Position numbers and translations under genes: made by a program
From: Rhodanobacteraceae bacterium
Lineage (GTDB): Bacteria > Pseudomonadota > Gammaproteobacteria > Xanthomonadales > Rhodanobacteraceae
Direction: 5' to 3'
Length of the DNA: 48,662 nucleotides
NCBI GenBank assembly: GCA_003142815.1
Contig: PLNP01000011.1
Span: forward strand, 31,160 to 79,821
Shown here: positions 26,624 through 35,711 of the stretch, piece by piece
Position numbering within the stretch: position 1 is the first letter of the stretch
How the letters are laid out: each line of letters starts with the position of its first letter
The notes under the pieces: generated by a model
What the model was told of the DNA's origin: nothing
The model's database searches: none
What the model saw: the letters and a program-made list of their open reading frames with translations, nothing else

Positions 26624-27936
26624 GCGATCACCTCGATTGGATCAGCCACGCGTCGGGTCCGCTGCGCGGCGAAGTCATCGTACCCGGCGACAAATCGATC
26701 TCGCACCGCGCGATCATGCTGGCCGCGCTGGCCGAGGGTACTTCGCACATAAGCGCGTTCCTGGAGGGCGAGGACACGCGCGCGACCGCGGCGATCTTCC
26801 GCGCGATGGGCGTACGGATCGAAACGCCGTCCGCCTCGCAGCGCATCGTGCATGGGGTCGGTTTGCACGGGCTGGCGAAACCAGACGCAGCGCTCGACTG
26901 TGGCAATTCCGGTACCGGCATGCGCCTGCTCGCCGGCCTGCTCGCGGGGCAGCGCTTCGACACGACGCTGGTTGGCGACGAATCGCTGTCGCGGCGGCCG
27001 ATGCAGCGCGTGATCGAGCCGCTGGCCGCGATGGGCGCGCGGATCGACGCGCAACCGGGCGATCTGCCGCCGCTGCGCATCGGTGGTGGCATGTCGCTGT
27101 GCGGCTTCGAATACACGCCGCCGATCGCGAGTGCGCAGGTTAAATCTTCCGTGCTGTTGGCTGGGCTCTACGCGGCTGGCGAAACCGAAGTGCGGGAAGT
27201 TCATCCGACTCGTGACTACACCGAACGCATGCTCGCAACGTTCGGTTGGCCGATCGAATTTTCGCCCGGCCGCGCGCGTCTTTGCGGTGGGCATCGTTTG
27301 CGCGCGGCCGAGGTCAATGTGCCAGGCGATTTTTCTTCGGCGGCGTTCTTCATCGTCGCGGCGACGTTGGTGCCGGGTTCGGAACTGGTCCTGCGCGGTA
27401 TCGGCCTCAATCCGCGCCGCACTGGCTTGTTGCGGGTGTTGCGCGCGATGGGCGCCGACATCGGCGAGGAGAATCGGCGCGAGCAGGGCGGAGAGACGGT
27501 CGCCGATCTGGTGGTTCGGCATGCGCCGCTGGTGGGGATCGAAGTGTCGATCGATCAGGTGCCAGACATGATCGACGAGTTTCCAGTCCTGTTCGTTGCC
27601 GCTGCCGCTGCAAGTGGCAGGACGATGATTCGCGGCGCCGCGGAACTGCGCGTCAAGGAGTCCGACCGCATCGCGGTCATGGCGAACGGACTGCGCGCAC
27701 TGGGTATCCATGTCATCGAGACGCCCGATGGCGCGATGATCGAGGGCGGCACGTTCGGCGGTGGCCGCGTCGACAGCGTCGGCGATCACCGCATCGCGAT
27801 GAGTTTCTCGGTCGCCGGACTGATCGCGAAGGATGCCGTGCGCATCGCTGATTGTGCGAACGTCGCGACTTCGTTGCCGGGCTTCGTCGAACTTGCGAAT
27901 GCGAGCGGATTCGCGCTTGCTGCGAATCCGGCCTGA
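26620..27936 (+). CDS. aroA: 3-phosphoshikimate 1-carboxyvinyltransferase (EPSP synthase)
   Basis: Sixth step of the shikimate pathway: shikimate-3-phosphate plus PEP to EPSP. 438 residues. Motifs: VPGDKSISHRAIMLAALAEG, LDCGNSGTGMRLLAGLLAGQ, SAQVKSSVLLAGLYA, HPTRDYTERML, RVKESDRIAVMANGLRALG, GDHRIAMSFSVAGL. The TTG start overlaps the hisC TGA by 4 bases; the first residues SDHLDWISHASGPLRGEVIVPGDK agree with homologues. Followed by a 288-base spacer containing a dispersed repeat, then cmk. Confidence 0.97.
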   Translation: MSDHLDWISHASGPLRGEVIVPGDKSISHRAIMLAALAEGTSHISAFLEGEDTRATAAIFRAMGVRIETPSASQRIVHGVGLHGLAKPDAALDCGNSGTGMRLLAGLLAGQRFDTTLVGDESLSRRPMQRVIEPLAAMGARIDAQPGDLPPLRIGGGMSLCGFEYTPPIASAQVKSSVLLAGLYAAGETEVREVHPTRDYTERMLATFGWPIEFSPGRARLCGGHRLRAAEVNVPGDFSSAAFFIVAATLVPGSELVLRGIGLNPRRTGLLRVLRAMGADIGEENRREQGGETVADLVVRHAPLVGIEVSIDQVPDMIDEFPVLFVAAAAASGRTMIRGAAELRVKESDRIAVMANGLRALGIHVIETPDGAMIEGGTFGGGRVDSVGDHRIAMSFSVAGLIAKDAVRIADCANVATSLPGFVELANASGFALAANPA

Positions 27937-28014
27937 GACTGAGCTTTCCCACGTTCTTGCTTCATGAAATCAAGTTCAATCAACGTTTTGGGGCCAGAAC
28001 TAGTGACTCTTGTA

Positions 28015-28063
28015 CTCCCTACTCCCCCAACAGTTTCATCGTTGGGGGAGAGGGCCTTCAAGG
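28015..28063. repeat. Interspersed CCCCAAC hairpin repeat, copy 2
   Basis: CTCCCTACTCCCCCAACAGT then TTCATCGTTGGGGGAGAGGG and CCTTCAAGGC, matching 8680-8727 with only a few changes and in the same orientation. The stem CTCCCCCAAC / GTTGGGGGAG is a perfect 10 bases around a loop of about 9 bases. It lies in the aroA-cmk spacer (27937-28224), which otherwise shows no gene. Confidence 0.8.
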
Positions 28064-28224
28064 CACGGACGACATCGCAAACGCGGGGTCTTCTTCGGGG
28101 CTGAGACCGTTTCACCGTTGGGGTTGCACCGCGCATGCTTGTGCGGCCGCCGCGTGAACCGCCCGCGCTGCCACGTCGCCGCAACTGCCGCTAGAATCGA
28201 CTTTCCGAATCGTAGGATATCTGC

Positions 28225-28911
28225 GTGCAAAACACGGCTACCGGCGTGCCTGTACTGACCATTGACGGGCCGTCCGGTTCCGGCAAGGGCACGATCAGTC
28301 GCGCGGTCGCCGACACACTCGGCTGGCATTTGCTCGATTCCGGCGCGCTGTACCGCGCCGTCGGCTATGCCGCGAGCATGGCGGGCATCGATCTCTCCGA
28401 CGCAGCTGCGGTCACGCGTTGCGCAGAAACAACGAAAATCACGTTCCGCGATCTCAACGACGGCGGCGAAACACGTGTGATCGTCAACAGCCACGACGCG
28501 ACCGACGAAATCCGTACCGAAACCTGCGGAGCCACGGCCTCCGTGATCGCGGCGATCGCGACGGTGCGAGCGGCGCTGTTCGAAAAGCAGCGCTCGTTTC
28601 GCAAGGCACCCGGCTTGGTCGCGGACGGGCGCGATATGGGCACGGTCGTTTTCACCGACGCTGCGTACAAGATCTTTTTGACAGCGAGCGCCGAGGAACG
28701 CGCACGCAGGCGCTATAAGCAGTTGAAGGCAAAGGGATTGAGTGTTACGCTCGCATCCCTTTTGCGCGAGATACAGGCGCGCGACGAGCGCGACGCGACC
28801 CGCAAGGTCGCGCCGCTCAAGCCGGCAGCGGGGGCGCTGATCGTCGATACGACTGCCGTTGCGGTTGAGGAGGTGATCGCCCGTGTACTGGCGGTCGTCC
28901 ATCCAGTCTGA
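28225..28911 (+). CDS. cmk: Cytidylate kinase
   Basis: Phosphorylates CMP and dCMP with ATP. 228 residues, normal length. P-loop [19 protein letters not shown], then [30 protein letters not shown] and [19 protein letters not shown] are CMP-binding and lid signatures. GTG start at 28225 with AGGAT upstream; TAGAAT at 28191-28196 could be a -10 for it. Adjacent to rpsA, as in most gammaproteobacteria. Confidence 0.97.
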   Translation: MQNTATGVPVLTIDGPSGSGKGTISRAVADTLGWHLLDSGALYRAVGYAASMAGIDLSDAAAVTRCAETTKITFRDLNDGGETRVIVNSHDATDEIRTETCGATASVIAAIATVRAALFEKQRSFRKAPGLVADGRDMGTVVFTDAAYKIFLTASAEERARRRYKQLKAKGLSVTLASLLREIQARDERDATRKVAPLKPAAGALIVDTTAVAVEEVIARVLAVVHPV

Positions 28912-29050
28912 GTCTCGCATACAAGGAAAACGCTCGAAGAGCCAAGGCCCGGCACTGTGCCGGAACGCAACGATGCGGCGAATCCGCATCCCTCGAAGGT
29001 GGGTTGTCGACCCGTTCTGGACGATGGCCTGTTTTATTATCGGAATCCAC

Positions 29051-30715
29051 ATGACTGAAAGTTTCGCTGAACTGTTCGAACAGAGCCAATCGCTCAACAA
29101 GCTGCGCTCGGGTGCCATCGTCACCGGTGTCGTCGTCGAGATTCGCTCCGACGTGGTCGTTGTGCACGCCGGCCTGAAATCCGAAGGCATCATCCCCATT
29201 GAGCAGTTCAAAAACGAGAAGGGCGAGCTCGAAATCCAGGTCGGCGACAATGTCAAAGTCGCGCTCGACGCAATCGAGAATGGCTTCGGCGAGACCATGC
29301 TCTCGCGCGAGAAGGCCAAGCGCTCGCTGGTGTGGGACGAACTCGAAGAGGCGCAGACCGCCAATGCCGCGATCACTGGCCGCATCTCGGGCAAGGTCAA
29401 GGGCGGCTTCACCGTCGACATCAAGGATGTCCGCGCGTTCCTGCCGGGCTCGCTGGTCGATGTACGTCCGGTGCGCGACCCGTCCTACCTCGAGGGCAAG
29501 GAACTCGAGTTCAAGATCATCAAGCTCGACCGCAAGCGCAACAACGTCGTGGTCTCGCGCCGTGCGGTCGTCGAGAGCGAGTTCAGCGCCGAGCGCGAAC
29601 AGCTGCTCGACAAGTTGGTCGAAGGCGCGGTCGTCAAGGGCGTCGTCAAGAACCTCACCGATTACGGCGCATTCGTCGACCTCGGTGGCATCGACGGCCT
29701 GCTGCACATCACCGACATGGCGTGGAAGCGCGTGCGCCACCCGTCCGAGATCGTCAACGTTGGCGACGAGCTGGACGTTCGCGTGCTCAAGTTCGACCGC
29801 GAGCGCAACCGCGTTTCGCTGGGTCTCAAGCAGCTTGGTGAAGATCCTTGGGTGGCCATCGCCCGTCGTTATCCGACCGGCACGCGCATCCTCGGCAAGG
29901 TCTCGAACGTGACCGATTACGGTTGCTTCGTCGAGCTGGAGCCGGGGGTCGAAGGCCTCGTCCATGTCTCCGAAATGGATTGGACCAACAAGAACGTCAA
30001 TCCGGCCAAGGTTGTGCAGGTCGGCGATGAAGTCGAAGTCATGGTGCTCGATGTGGATGAGGAGCGCCGTCGTATCTCGCTCGGCATGAAGCAGACCAGC
30101 GCGAATCCGTGGGAAGCGTTTGCCGCGATCCACAAGAAGAACGACAAGGTCATGGGCACGATCAAGTCGATCACCGACTTCGGCATCTTCGTCGGTCTCG
30201 ATGGCGGTATCGACGGTCTCGTGCATCTGTCCGACATCTCGTGGCAGACCACCGGCGAAGACCTCGTGCGCAACTTCAAGAAGGGCGACGAGATCGAGTC
30301 GGTCGTGCTTGCGGTCGATCCGGAGCGCGAACGCATCTCGCTCGGCATCAAGCAGCTCGAGCAGGATCCGTTCGGCCAGTTCATGGCGGCGCATCCGCGC
30401 GGCAGCATCCTCACCGGCACGGTCCGTGAAGTCGACACGAAGGGTGCAACGATCGATCTCGGCGAAGGCGTCGAGGGCTATCTGCGCGCGAACGACATCG
30501 CCAAGGAAAGGGTCGAAGACGCAACCCTGCACTTCAAGGTCGGCGATACGGTCGAGGCCAAGTTCACCGGCATGGACCGCAAAGGCCGCAGCCTGCAGCT
30601 TTCGATCCGCGCCAAGGACGAGGACGATCTGCAGAGCACGCTGGATGAATACCAGAGCGCTACGGGCGGCACCACCAAGCTCGGCGCGCTGCTGAAAGAA
30701 CAGCTTAACCGCTGA
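29051..30715 (+). CDS. rpsA: 30S ribosomal protein S1
   Basis: 554 residues with six S1 RNA-binding repeats: two at the N terminus that dock on the ribosome (from about 21 and 105) and four that bind mRNA (from about 190, 277, 364, 451), each with patterns such as [20 protein letters not shown] and HITDMAW. Recruits mRNAs, especially those without strong Shine-Dalgarno sites. The ATG at 29051 has only a weak CGGA upstream but a U-rich GTTTTATTAT at 29031-29040, in keeping with the translational self-control known for rpsA in E. coli. Hairpins and a terminator follow. Confidence 0.98.
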   Translation: MTESFAELFEQSQSLNKLRSGAIVTGVVVEIRSDVVVVHAGLKSEGIIPIEQFKNEKGELEIQVGDNVKVALDAIENGFGETMLSREKAKRSLVWDELEEAQTANAAITGRISGKVKGGFTVDIKDVRAFLPGSLVDVRPVRDPSYLEGKELEFKIIKLDRKRNNVVVSRRAVVESEFSAEREQLLDKLVEGAVVKGVVKNLTDYGAFVDLGGIDGLLHITDMAWKRVRHPSEIVNVGDELDVRVLKFDRERNRVSLGLKQLGEDPWVAIARRYPTGTRILGKVSNVTDYGCFVELEPGVEGLVHVSEMDWTNKNVNPAKVVQVGDEVEVMVLDVDEERRRISLGMKQTSANPWEAFAAIHKKNDKVMGTIKSITDFGIFVGLDGGIDGLVHLSDISWQTTGEDLVRNFKKGDEIESVVLAVDPERERISLGIKQLEQDPFGQFMAAHPRGSILTGTVREVDTKGATIDLGEGVEGYLRANDIAKERVEDATLHFKVGDTVEAKFTGMDRKGRSLQLSIRAKDEDDLQSTLDEYQSATGGTTKLGALLKEQLNR

Positions 30716-30725
30716 TGTGATACGT

Positions 30726-30749
30726 AGCGCGCGGAACGATCCGCGCGCT
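30726..30749. terminator. Perfect hairpin after rpsA
   Basis: AGCGCGCGGA / TCCGCGCGCT, a 10-base perfect stem with ACGA loop, starting 10 bases after the rpsA stop. No T tract of its own; it precedes the canonical terminator at 30763 and may protect the rpsA 3' end. Confidence 0.6.
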
Positions 30750-30762
30750 GCCATGCAATCTG

Positions 30763-30791
30763 CGCGCATCGGCGACGGTGCGCGTTTTTTT
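30763..30791 (+). terminator. Rho-independent terminator between rpsA and ihfB
   Basis: Stem CGCGCATCG / CGGTGCGCG (9 pairs, one U-G) capped by a GCGA (GNRA) tetraloop and followed by seven T. It lies only 30 bases before the ihfB start, so the ihfB ribosome-binding region is just beyond it and termination may be partial. Confidence 0.85.
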
Positions 30792-30820
30792 GAATCGAGA
30801 CCGCAAGCATCAACAACGCG

Positions 30821-31132
30821 ATGACAAAATCGGAGCTGATCGAGTCCCTGGCAACACGGCAGAAACATCTGGCGGCCAACGACGTCGAACTTGCCGTCAA
30901 GAGCGTGCTCGAGCAGATGAGCCATTCGCTTTCGACCGGCGAGCGCATCGAGATCCGCGGCTTTGGTAGCTTTTCGCTGCACTACCGGCCGCCGCGCATG
31001 GGCCGCAATCCGAAGACCGGCGATTCGGTCGCGCTGCCCGGCAAGCATGTTCCGCATTTCAAGCCGGGCAAGGAATTGCGCGAGCGCGTCAACGAAAAAG
31101 ATGGCGCCACGAAGTCTGCGGAACCTGCCTGA
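30821..31132 (+). CDS. ihfB: Integration host factor subunit beta
   Basis: DNA-bending nucleoid protein, partner of IHF-alpha (not in window). 103 residues: [20 protein letters not shown], dimerisation helices, [20 protein letters not shown], then [32 protein letters not shown]. The flexible arm carries the conserved Pro (NPKTG) that intercalates in the minor groove. Position directly after rpsA is conserved in gammaproteobacteria. It must be expressed from read-through or a promoter inside the rpsA end, because a terminator sits just upstream. Confidence 0.97.
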   Translation: MTKSELIESLATRQKHLAANDVELAVKSVLEQMSHSLSTGERIEIRGFGSFSLHYRPPRMGRNPKTGDSVALPGKHVPHFKPGKELRERVNEKDGATKSAEPA

Positions 31133-31283
31133 TCCGTTCGGTGGTTTGCGGTCGCGGCGCACCGACAGAGGTAAGCTGCAGTGACTGCGGCATCCCAATC
31201 GCAGTGTCGACGTGCTGGACTTGTCGGGTGCGCGGCAGGCCTGAACATTTATCATGCGCCGGCCTGAGTATCGCCAGTCGACT

Positions 31284-31565
31284 ATGCGTCTGATCCTGAT
31301 TGTCCTGATCCTGTTCGTGATCGCCTGTGGTGCGCTGTTTGGCGCGCTCAATGGCGTGCGTATTCCACTCGATTTCTATTTCGTGCGGGTCACTATCCCG
31401 ACCGGCGTCGCGCTGCTCGGTGCACTGCTTGTCGGTTGGCTGCTCGGTGGCATCGTCGCGTGGCTCGGTCAAATGCCGCGGATGCGTCGCGAGCGGCGCG
31501 CCGCCAGACGCAGCCACGCGGGCGCGGCACCCCCATCATCAGCGCCAACGCACGGAGACGCATGA
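31284..31565 (+). CDS. lapA: Lipopolysaccharide assembly protein A domain protein
   Basis: Small inner-membrane protein of 93 residues with two membrane helices (LILIVLILFVIACGALFGAL and TGVALLGALLVGWLLGGIVAWLG) and the LapA/DUF1049 pattern (N-----PLDFYFV---IPTGVALLGALLVGWLLGG) followed by a basic cytoplasmic tail. Acts with LapB in controlling LpxC turnover and LPS assembly in E. coli. ATG 31284 starts the standard N terminus; ATG 31254 in frame is an alternative. Its stop overlaps the lapB start by 4 bases. Confidence 0.9.
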   Translation: MRLILIVLILFVIACGALFGALNGVRIPLDFYFVRVTIPTGVALLGALLVGWLLGGIVAWLGQMPRMRRERRAARRSHAGAAPPSSAPTHGDA

Positions 31566-32737
31566 ACAACGTACTCGCGCTGTTGTTCTTCCTGCTGCCG
31601 GTCGCGGCGTTTTCCGGCTGGGTGTTGGGTCGTCGTCGCAGCGAGCGCACCTCGGGCGCACGCGTCAACGAGCTGTCGACCAGTTATTTCCGGGGCCTCA
31701 ATTACCTGCTCAACGAGCAACAGGACAAGGCGATCGAAGTCTTCCTCAAGCTCGCCGACATCAATCGCGATACGGTCGAAACGCATCTCGCGCTCGGCAA
31801 TCTGTTCCGCCGCCGCGGCGAGGTCGATCGCGCCATCCGCGTGCATCAGCACCTGATCGCGCGCCCGAATCTCAACCAGGACGAGAAAACCGTCGCCTTG
31901 CTTGAACTGGGCGAGGATTACATGCGCGCGGGCCTGCTCGATCGCGCCGAAACGCTGTTCACCGATCTTGTCGCGATGGATGCACTGGCGCCTTCCGCGC
32001 TGAAGCACCTCATCGGCATCTATCAGCACGAGCGGGATTGGAACAAGGCGATCGAAAACGCGCGACGGCTGCAGCAGGTCACGGGCGAATCGCAGGGCGC
32101 AGTCATTGCGCAATTCCATTGCGAGCTGGCCGAACTGGCGCGCGCGCAGGGCGCCCGCGAGGACGCATACGTGCACGTCGCGGACGCGTTCGCGGTCGAA
32201 CCCGAATGCGTTCGCGCGAACATGATCGAAGGCCATCTCGAATCGGCGGCCGGTCATCTTGACGCAGCGATCCATGCGTTCGAGCGCGTCGCCGAACTCG
32301 ATGTCGACTATGTGCCGGAAATCCTCTCTCCCCTGCTCGACTGCTATGCGCGCGCACAGCATATGCAGCGCGCCGAGGAATTCCTGCTTCGCGTCACCGA
32401 GCGTTATCAGGGTGTATCGCCGGTGCTGGCGCTCGCAAAAATGTATACGACCACGCGCGGCGAAGTCGCGGCAGTGGATTTCCTCAACCGGATTCTGCGC
32501 CAGCGTCCGTCCGTGCGTGCGCTGATGGCACTGATCGACGTGAGCCTGCATACCGCGAGCGGCGAGGCGCGCGAGAATTTCCTGATCCTGCGCGATCTGA
32601 CCCGCAAGTTGGTCGAGGGCAAGGCCATGTACCGTTGCACCCAATGTGGCTTTAGCGCAAAGGCGCATCACTGGCAATGCCCGAGTTGCAAGAATTGGGG
32701 CACGGTGCGCCCGATCCACGGTGTGGTCGGCGAGTAG
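31562..32737 (+). CDS. lapB: Lipopolysaccharide assembly protein B (TPR protein)
   Basis: 391 residues: an N-terminal membrane anchor (LALLFFLLPVAAFSGWVLG), about nine TPR repeats in the cytoplasm (from STSYFRGLNYLLNEQQDKAI), and a C-terminal rubredoxin-like zinc domain with CTQCGFSAKAHHWQCPSCKNWG. In E. coli LapB (YciM) couples LpxC degradation by FtsH to LPS demand. Length and domain order match. Next gene begins 9 bases later and belongs to surface polysaccharide synthesis. Confidence 0.96.
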   Translation: MNNVLALLFFLLPVAAFSGWVLGRRRSERTSGARVNELSTSYFRGLNYLLNEQQDKAIEVFLKLADINRDTVETHLALGNLFRRRGEVDRAIRVHQHLIARPNLNQDEKTVALLELGEDYMRAGLLDRAETLFTDLVAMDALAPSALKHLIGIYQHERDWNKAIENARRLQQVTGESQGAVIAQFHCELAELARAQGAREDAYVHVADAFAVEPECVRANMIEGHLESAAGHLDAAIHAFERVAELDVDYVPEILSPLLDCYARAQHMQRAEEFLLRVTERYQGVSPVLALAKMYTTTRGEVAAVDFLNRILRQRPSVRALMALIDVSLHTASGEARENFLILRDLTRKLVEGKAMYRCTQCGFSAKAHHWQCPSCKNWGTVRPIHGVVGE

Positions 32738-32746
32738 GGCCTGGGA

Positions 32747-33820
32747 ATGGGAGCCCGGTCGGTGACCGCGTGGATCATTCTCGCAACAGTGACCTTCGCG
32801 TTGGCCGCCTTGTGTACTCGGCTCAGCGTCGCCTACGCGCATCGACGCAATCTTCTCGATCTGCCCGGTCAACGCCGTTCACATTCGGTGCCGACTCCGC
32901 GTGGCGGCGGCATTGGGATCGTGGTGGGCGCGATCTTCTCTGCCGCGGTGATCGCGGTGCAGGTTGAGTTTCCCTATCGCTTCATGGTTCTGGCATTGCT
33001 GGCGGCGATTGTCGTTGTTGCCGCCGTCGGCTGGATCGACGACCACGGTGGACTGCACGCGCGGATGCGTTTCGCCGCGCACTGTTTCGCCGCCGCCTTG
33101 CTGCTCGCGGTGCCAGCGATGCTGCTTGGCCTCCTGTTTCCTGTGCCTCGCCCTGGGGCGCTGCTGTTGTATGCGCTCGCCGCCGTGGTCCCTGGATTGG
33201 CGATCGTCTGGTCGATCAACCTGCACAACTTCATGGATGGGATCGACGGGCTGTTGGCACTGCAGGCCATGTTTCTATTGGTCGCGCTGGCGGTGATTTT
33301 CATCCACGTGGGGCAGCCCAACGATGCCGAGCGCATCGGCTTGCTTGCTGCCGCAGTTGCCGGTTTCCTGCCGTTCAATTTTCCCCGGGCGCGCATTTTC
33401 ATGGGTGATGTCGGCAGCGGCGTGCTCGGCTTGCTCGTCGCGGTGGCGGTGGGCTGGCAGATGTTCACGCCGACCATTGCGCTGGCCAGCGGCATCGTGC
33501 TGTGCTCGGCGTTCGTGACCGACGCGACTTGCACGCTGCTCTCGCGCATGCTGCGCGGCCGGCGTTGGTATAGTGCGCACCGCGAACACCTCTACCAGTG
33601 GCTGGTGCGCTGCGGGTATTCGCATGTGCAAGTCGTCGCGTTCTACATGGGCTGGAATCTGCTGATCGTGTTGCCTGTCGTTTGCTGGATGAATCGGATG
33701 CCGCCGGCGCGCATGTCGCCCGGGATCGGCGCTGCCATCGTGGTCTACGCGTTGGCGGGGCTGGTCTGGTGGTTCGGCAAGCGCTGGTGCCTGACACGGA
33801 GCCGCCATGCTGCTGCGTAA
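32747..33820 (+). CDS. WecA/WbpL-like undecaprenyl-phosphate glycosyl-1-phosphate transferase
   Basis: Multi-pass inner-membrane enzyme (about 10-11 helices, 357 residues) of the MraY/WecA family that transfers an N-acetylhexosamine-1-phosphate to undecaprenyl phosphate, starting O-antigen or exopolysaccharide repeat units. Catalytic Asp motifs are present: VGWIDD, NLHNFMDGIDGL and FMGDVGSG; a basic HREH segment (YSAHREHLYQWL) corresponds to the cytoplasmic His-rich loop. N-terminal PRGGG motif as in WecA. It overlaps the following dehydratase gene by 14 bases. Sugar specificity is unknown, but pairing with a WbpM-like dehydratase suggests a QuiNAc, FucNAc or bacillosamine-type primer (inference). 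Confidence 0.92.
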   Translation: MGARSVTAWIILATVTFALAALCTRLSVAYAHRRNLLDLPGQRRSHSVPTPRGGGIGIVVGAIFSAAVIAVQVEFPYRFMVLALLAAIVVVAAVGWIDDHGGLHARMRFAAHCFAAALLLAVPAMLLGLLFPVPRPGALLLYALAAVVPGLAIVWSINLHNFMDGIDGLLALQAMFLLVALAVIFIHVGQPNDAERIGLLAAAVAGFLPFNFPRARIFMGDVGSGVLGLLVAVAVGWQMFTPTIALASGIVLCSAFVTDATCTLLSRMLRGRRWYSAHREHLYQWLVRCGYSHVQVVAFYMGWNLLIVLPVVCWMNRMPPARMSPGIGAAIVVYALAGLVWWFGKRWCLTRSRHAAA

Positions 33821-35690
33821 GACAATCGCCGGCATCCATCCACGCCTCGCGGTCGTCGCGCATGACATGTTGATGGTGTGGCTGGCATGGACCGCGGTCA
33901 GCATGTTGCGCTGGTCGCTGGTGCCCAATCCGCCGCCGGTTTCATTGTTCGGTGCCGAAGTCTGGTTGGTGCTCGGTGCGCAAGGCGTGATTTTCTGGTG
34001 GACCGGCCTCTACAAGGGCCTGTGGCGCTTCGCCAGCTTGCCGGATTTGTGGAACATCGCCAAAGCCGCCGTGCTTGGCGCGCTCGCGATCGCGATGGCG
34101 CTCGCCCTCTACAATCGTTTCGCAACGGTGCCGCGCACGGTATTGATCGTGTATCCACTCGTGCTTTCCGTCCTGCTCGGCACGCCGCGATTGCTGTATC
34201 GCTACTGGAAAGACAGCCGCCTCGATTTCGTCACCCACGCGCCGAGCCAACGCATCCTCGTGCTCGGCGCGGGCAAGGCCGGCGATGCGCTGGTGCGTGA
34301 TCTGCGCCGCGAGAATCGCTACGCGCCAGTCGGCTTCCTCGACGACAACGTGCAGCTGCGCGGCTCGCGCCTGCATGGCATCCCAGTACTCGGCACGCTC
34401 GATCAACTGCCGCAGCTCGCGCGCGAGACCGCGGCCGAGATGCTGGCCATCGCGATGCCCGCGGCAAACAAGGCGCAGATGCGCCGTGCGGTCGACCTGT
34501 GCGAGGAATGCGACCTGCCGTTCCGCACGGTGCCGAGACTGGAGGACGTCGTCGCCGGACGCTCGAGCTTCAACGAACTGAAAGAAGTCGCGATCGAGGA
34601 TCTGCTCGGCCGTGAACAGATCCAGCTCGACTGGACCGCAATCCGCACGCGTCTCGCCGGCAAGCGCGTGCTGGTCAGTGGCGGCGGCGGCTCGATCGGC
34701 TCCGAACTCTGCCGGCAGGTCGCACGGCTCGGTGCCGAATCGCTGACCGTACTGGAGTTGTCCGAATACAACCTCTACATGATCGAGCAGGAACTGCGGC
34801 GCGATTATCCGGACCTGTTGTTCAACGCATGCCTCGGCGACTGCGGCGATGCGATGACCTGTGCGCGCGCGTTCGAGAACGCGCGTCCGCAGGTTGTGTT
34901 TCATGCCGCCGCATTCAAGCATGTGCCGTTGCTGCAGGGCCAGATCCGCGAGGCGTTCCGCAACAACGTGCTCGGCACCAAGGTGCTCGCTGAGGCGGCC
35001 GACCGTCACGGCGTCGACTGCTTCGTGCTGATCTCGACCGACAAGGCAGTCAACCCAACCAGCGTCATGGGCGCCTGCAAGCGCGTCGCGGAACTGTTCT
35101 GCCAGAACTTCGCGCAGCAATCGCCTACGCGTTTCATCACAGTGCGCTTCGGCAACGTGCTCGATTCAGCGGGCTCGGTGGTGCCGCGTTTCCGCGAACA
35201 GATTCGCACAGGCGGTCCGGTCACGGTTACGCACCCGGAGATCTCACGCTATTTCATGACCATTCCGGAAGCCTGCCAGTTGATCCTGCAGGCGTCCGTG
35301 CTCGGCAACGGCGGCGAGATTTTTGCGCTCGACATGGGCGAGCCAATAAAGATTCGCGATCTTGCCGAACAGATGATCCGTCTGGCCGGCAAGCACGAAA
35401 GCGGCGACATCTCGATTATCTATACTGGCCTGCGTCCCGGCGAAAAGTTGTTCGAGGAACTGTTTCATCCACAGGAACAGTACAGCGATACTGCGCATGC
35501 GAAGATATTTCTCGCACAGCCGCGCGGCATGGCCTGGAGTTTGCTGATGACGCAGCTGCGTCAGGCCGAACTCGCGGTAAGGGATTTCGACGAAGACATG
35601 TTGCGACGCATCCTCGATCAGCTGCTGCCGGAATTCGCTCCGAGCGGGCGGCAGGCGGACGCAGTCGTGGTTGCGTTCGGCACACGATAA
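33807..35690 (+). CDS. WbpM/PglF/CapD-like membrane UDP-sugar 4,6-dehydratase
   Basis: 627 residues: four N-terminal membrane helices (to about 140), a cytoplasmic Rossmann-like region (ILVLGAGKAGDALVRDLRRE, about 150-270) and a C-terminal short-chain dehydrogenase domain. That domain has the NAD motif SGGGGSIGSELCRQ (about 288), HAAAFKHVPL, and STDKAVNPTSVMGACKR, where Met replaces the usual Tyr of YxxxK, as in WbpM. Known relatives convert UDP-GlcNAc to the 4-keto-6-deoxy sugar used in O-antigen or glycoprotein glycans. Coupled by overlap to the glycosyltransferase gene upstream; galU follows 21 bases downstream. Confidence 0.95.
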   Translation: MLLRKTIAGIHPRLAVVAHDMLMVWLAWTAVSMLRWSLVPNPPPVSLFGAEVWLVLGAQGVIFWWTGLYKGLWRFASLPDLWNIAKAAVLGALAIAMALALYNRFATVPRTVLIVYPLVLSVLLGTPRLLYRYWKDSRLDFVTHAPSQRILVLGAGKAGDALVRDLRRENRYAPVGFLDDNVQLRGSRLHGIPVLGTLDQLPQLARETAAEMLAIAMPAANKAQMRRAVDLCEECDLPFRTVPRLEDVVAGRSSFNELKEVAIEDLLGREQIQLDWTAIRTRLAGKRVLVSGGGGSIGSELCRQVARLGAESLTVLELSEYNLYMIEQELRRDYPDLLFNACLGDCGDAMTCARAFENARPQVVFHAAAFKHVPLLQGQIREAFRNNVLGTKVLAEAADRHGVDCFVLISTDKAVNPTSVMGACKRVAELFCQNFAQQSPTRFITVRFGNVLDSAGSVVPRFREQIRTGGPVTVTHPEISRYFMTIPEACQLILQASVLGNGGEIFALDMGEPIKIRDLAEQMIRLAGKHESGDISIIYTGLRPGEKLFEELFHPQEQYSDTAHAKIFLAQPRGMAWSLLMTQLRQAELAVRDFDEDMLRRILDQLLPEFAPSGRQADAVVVAFGTR

Positions 35691-35711
35691 AGACATCCAC
35701 AAGGACTGCGA

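Noticed and set aside
28817-31351. 844-codon open frame antisense to rpsA and ihfB
   Set aside because: Covers two certain genes and a terminator on the opposite strand; no recognisable protein.
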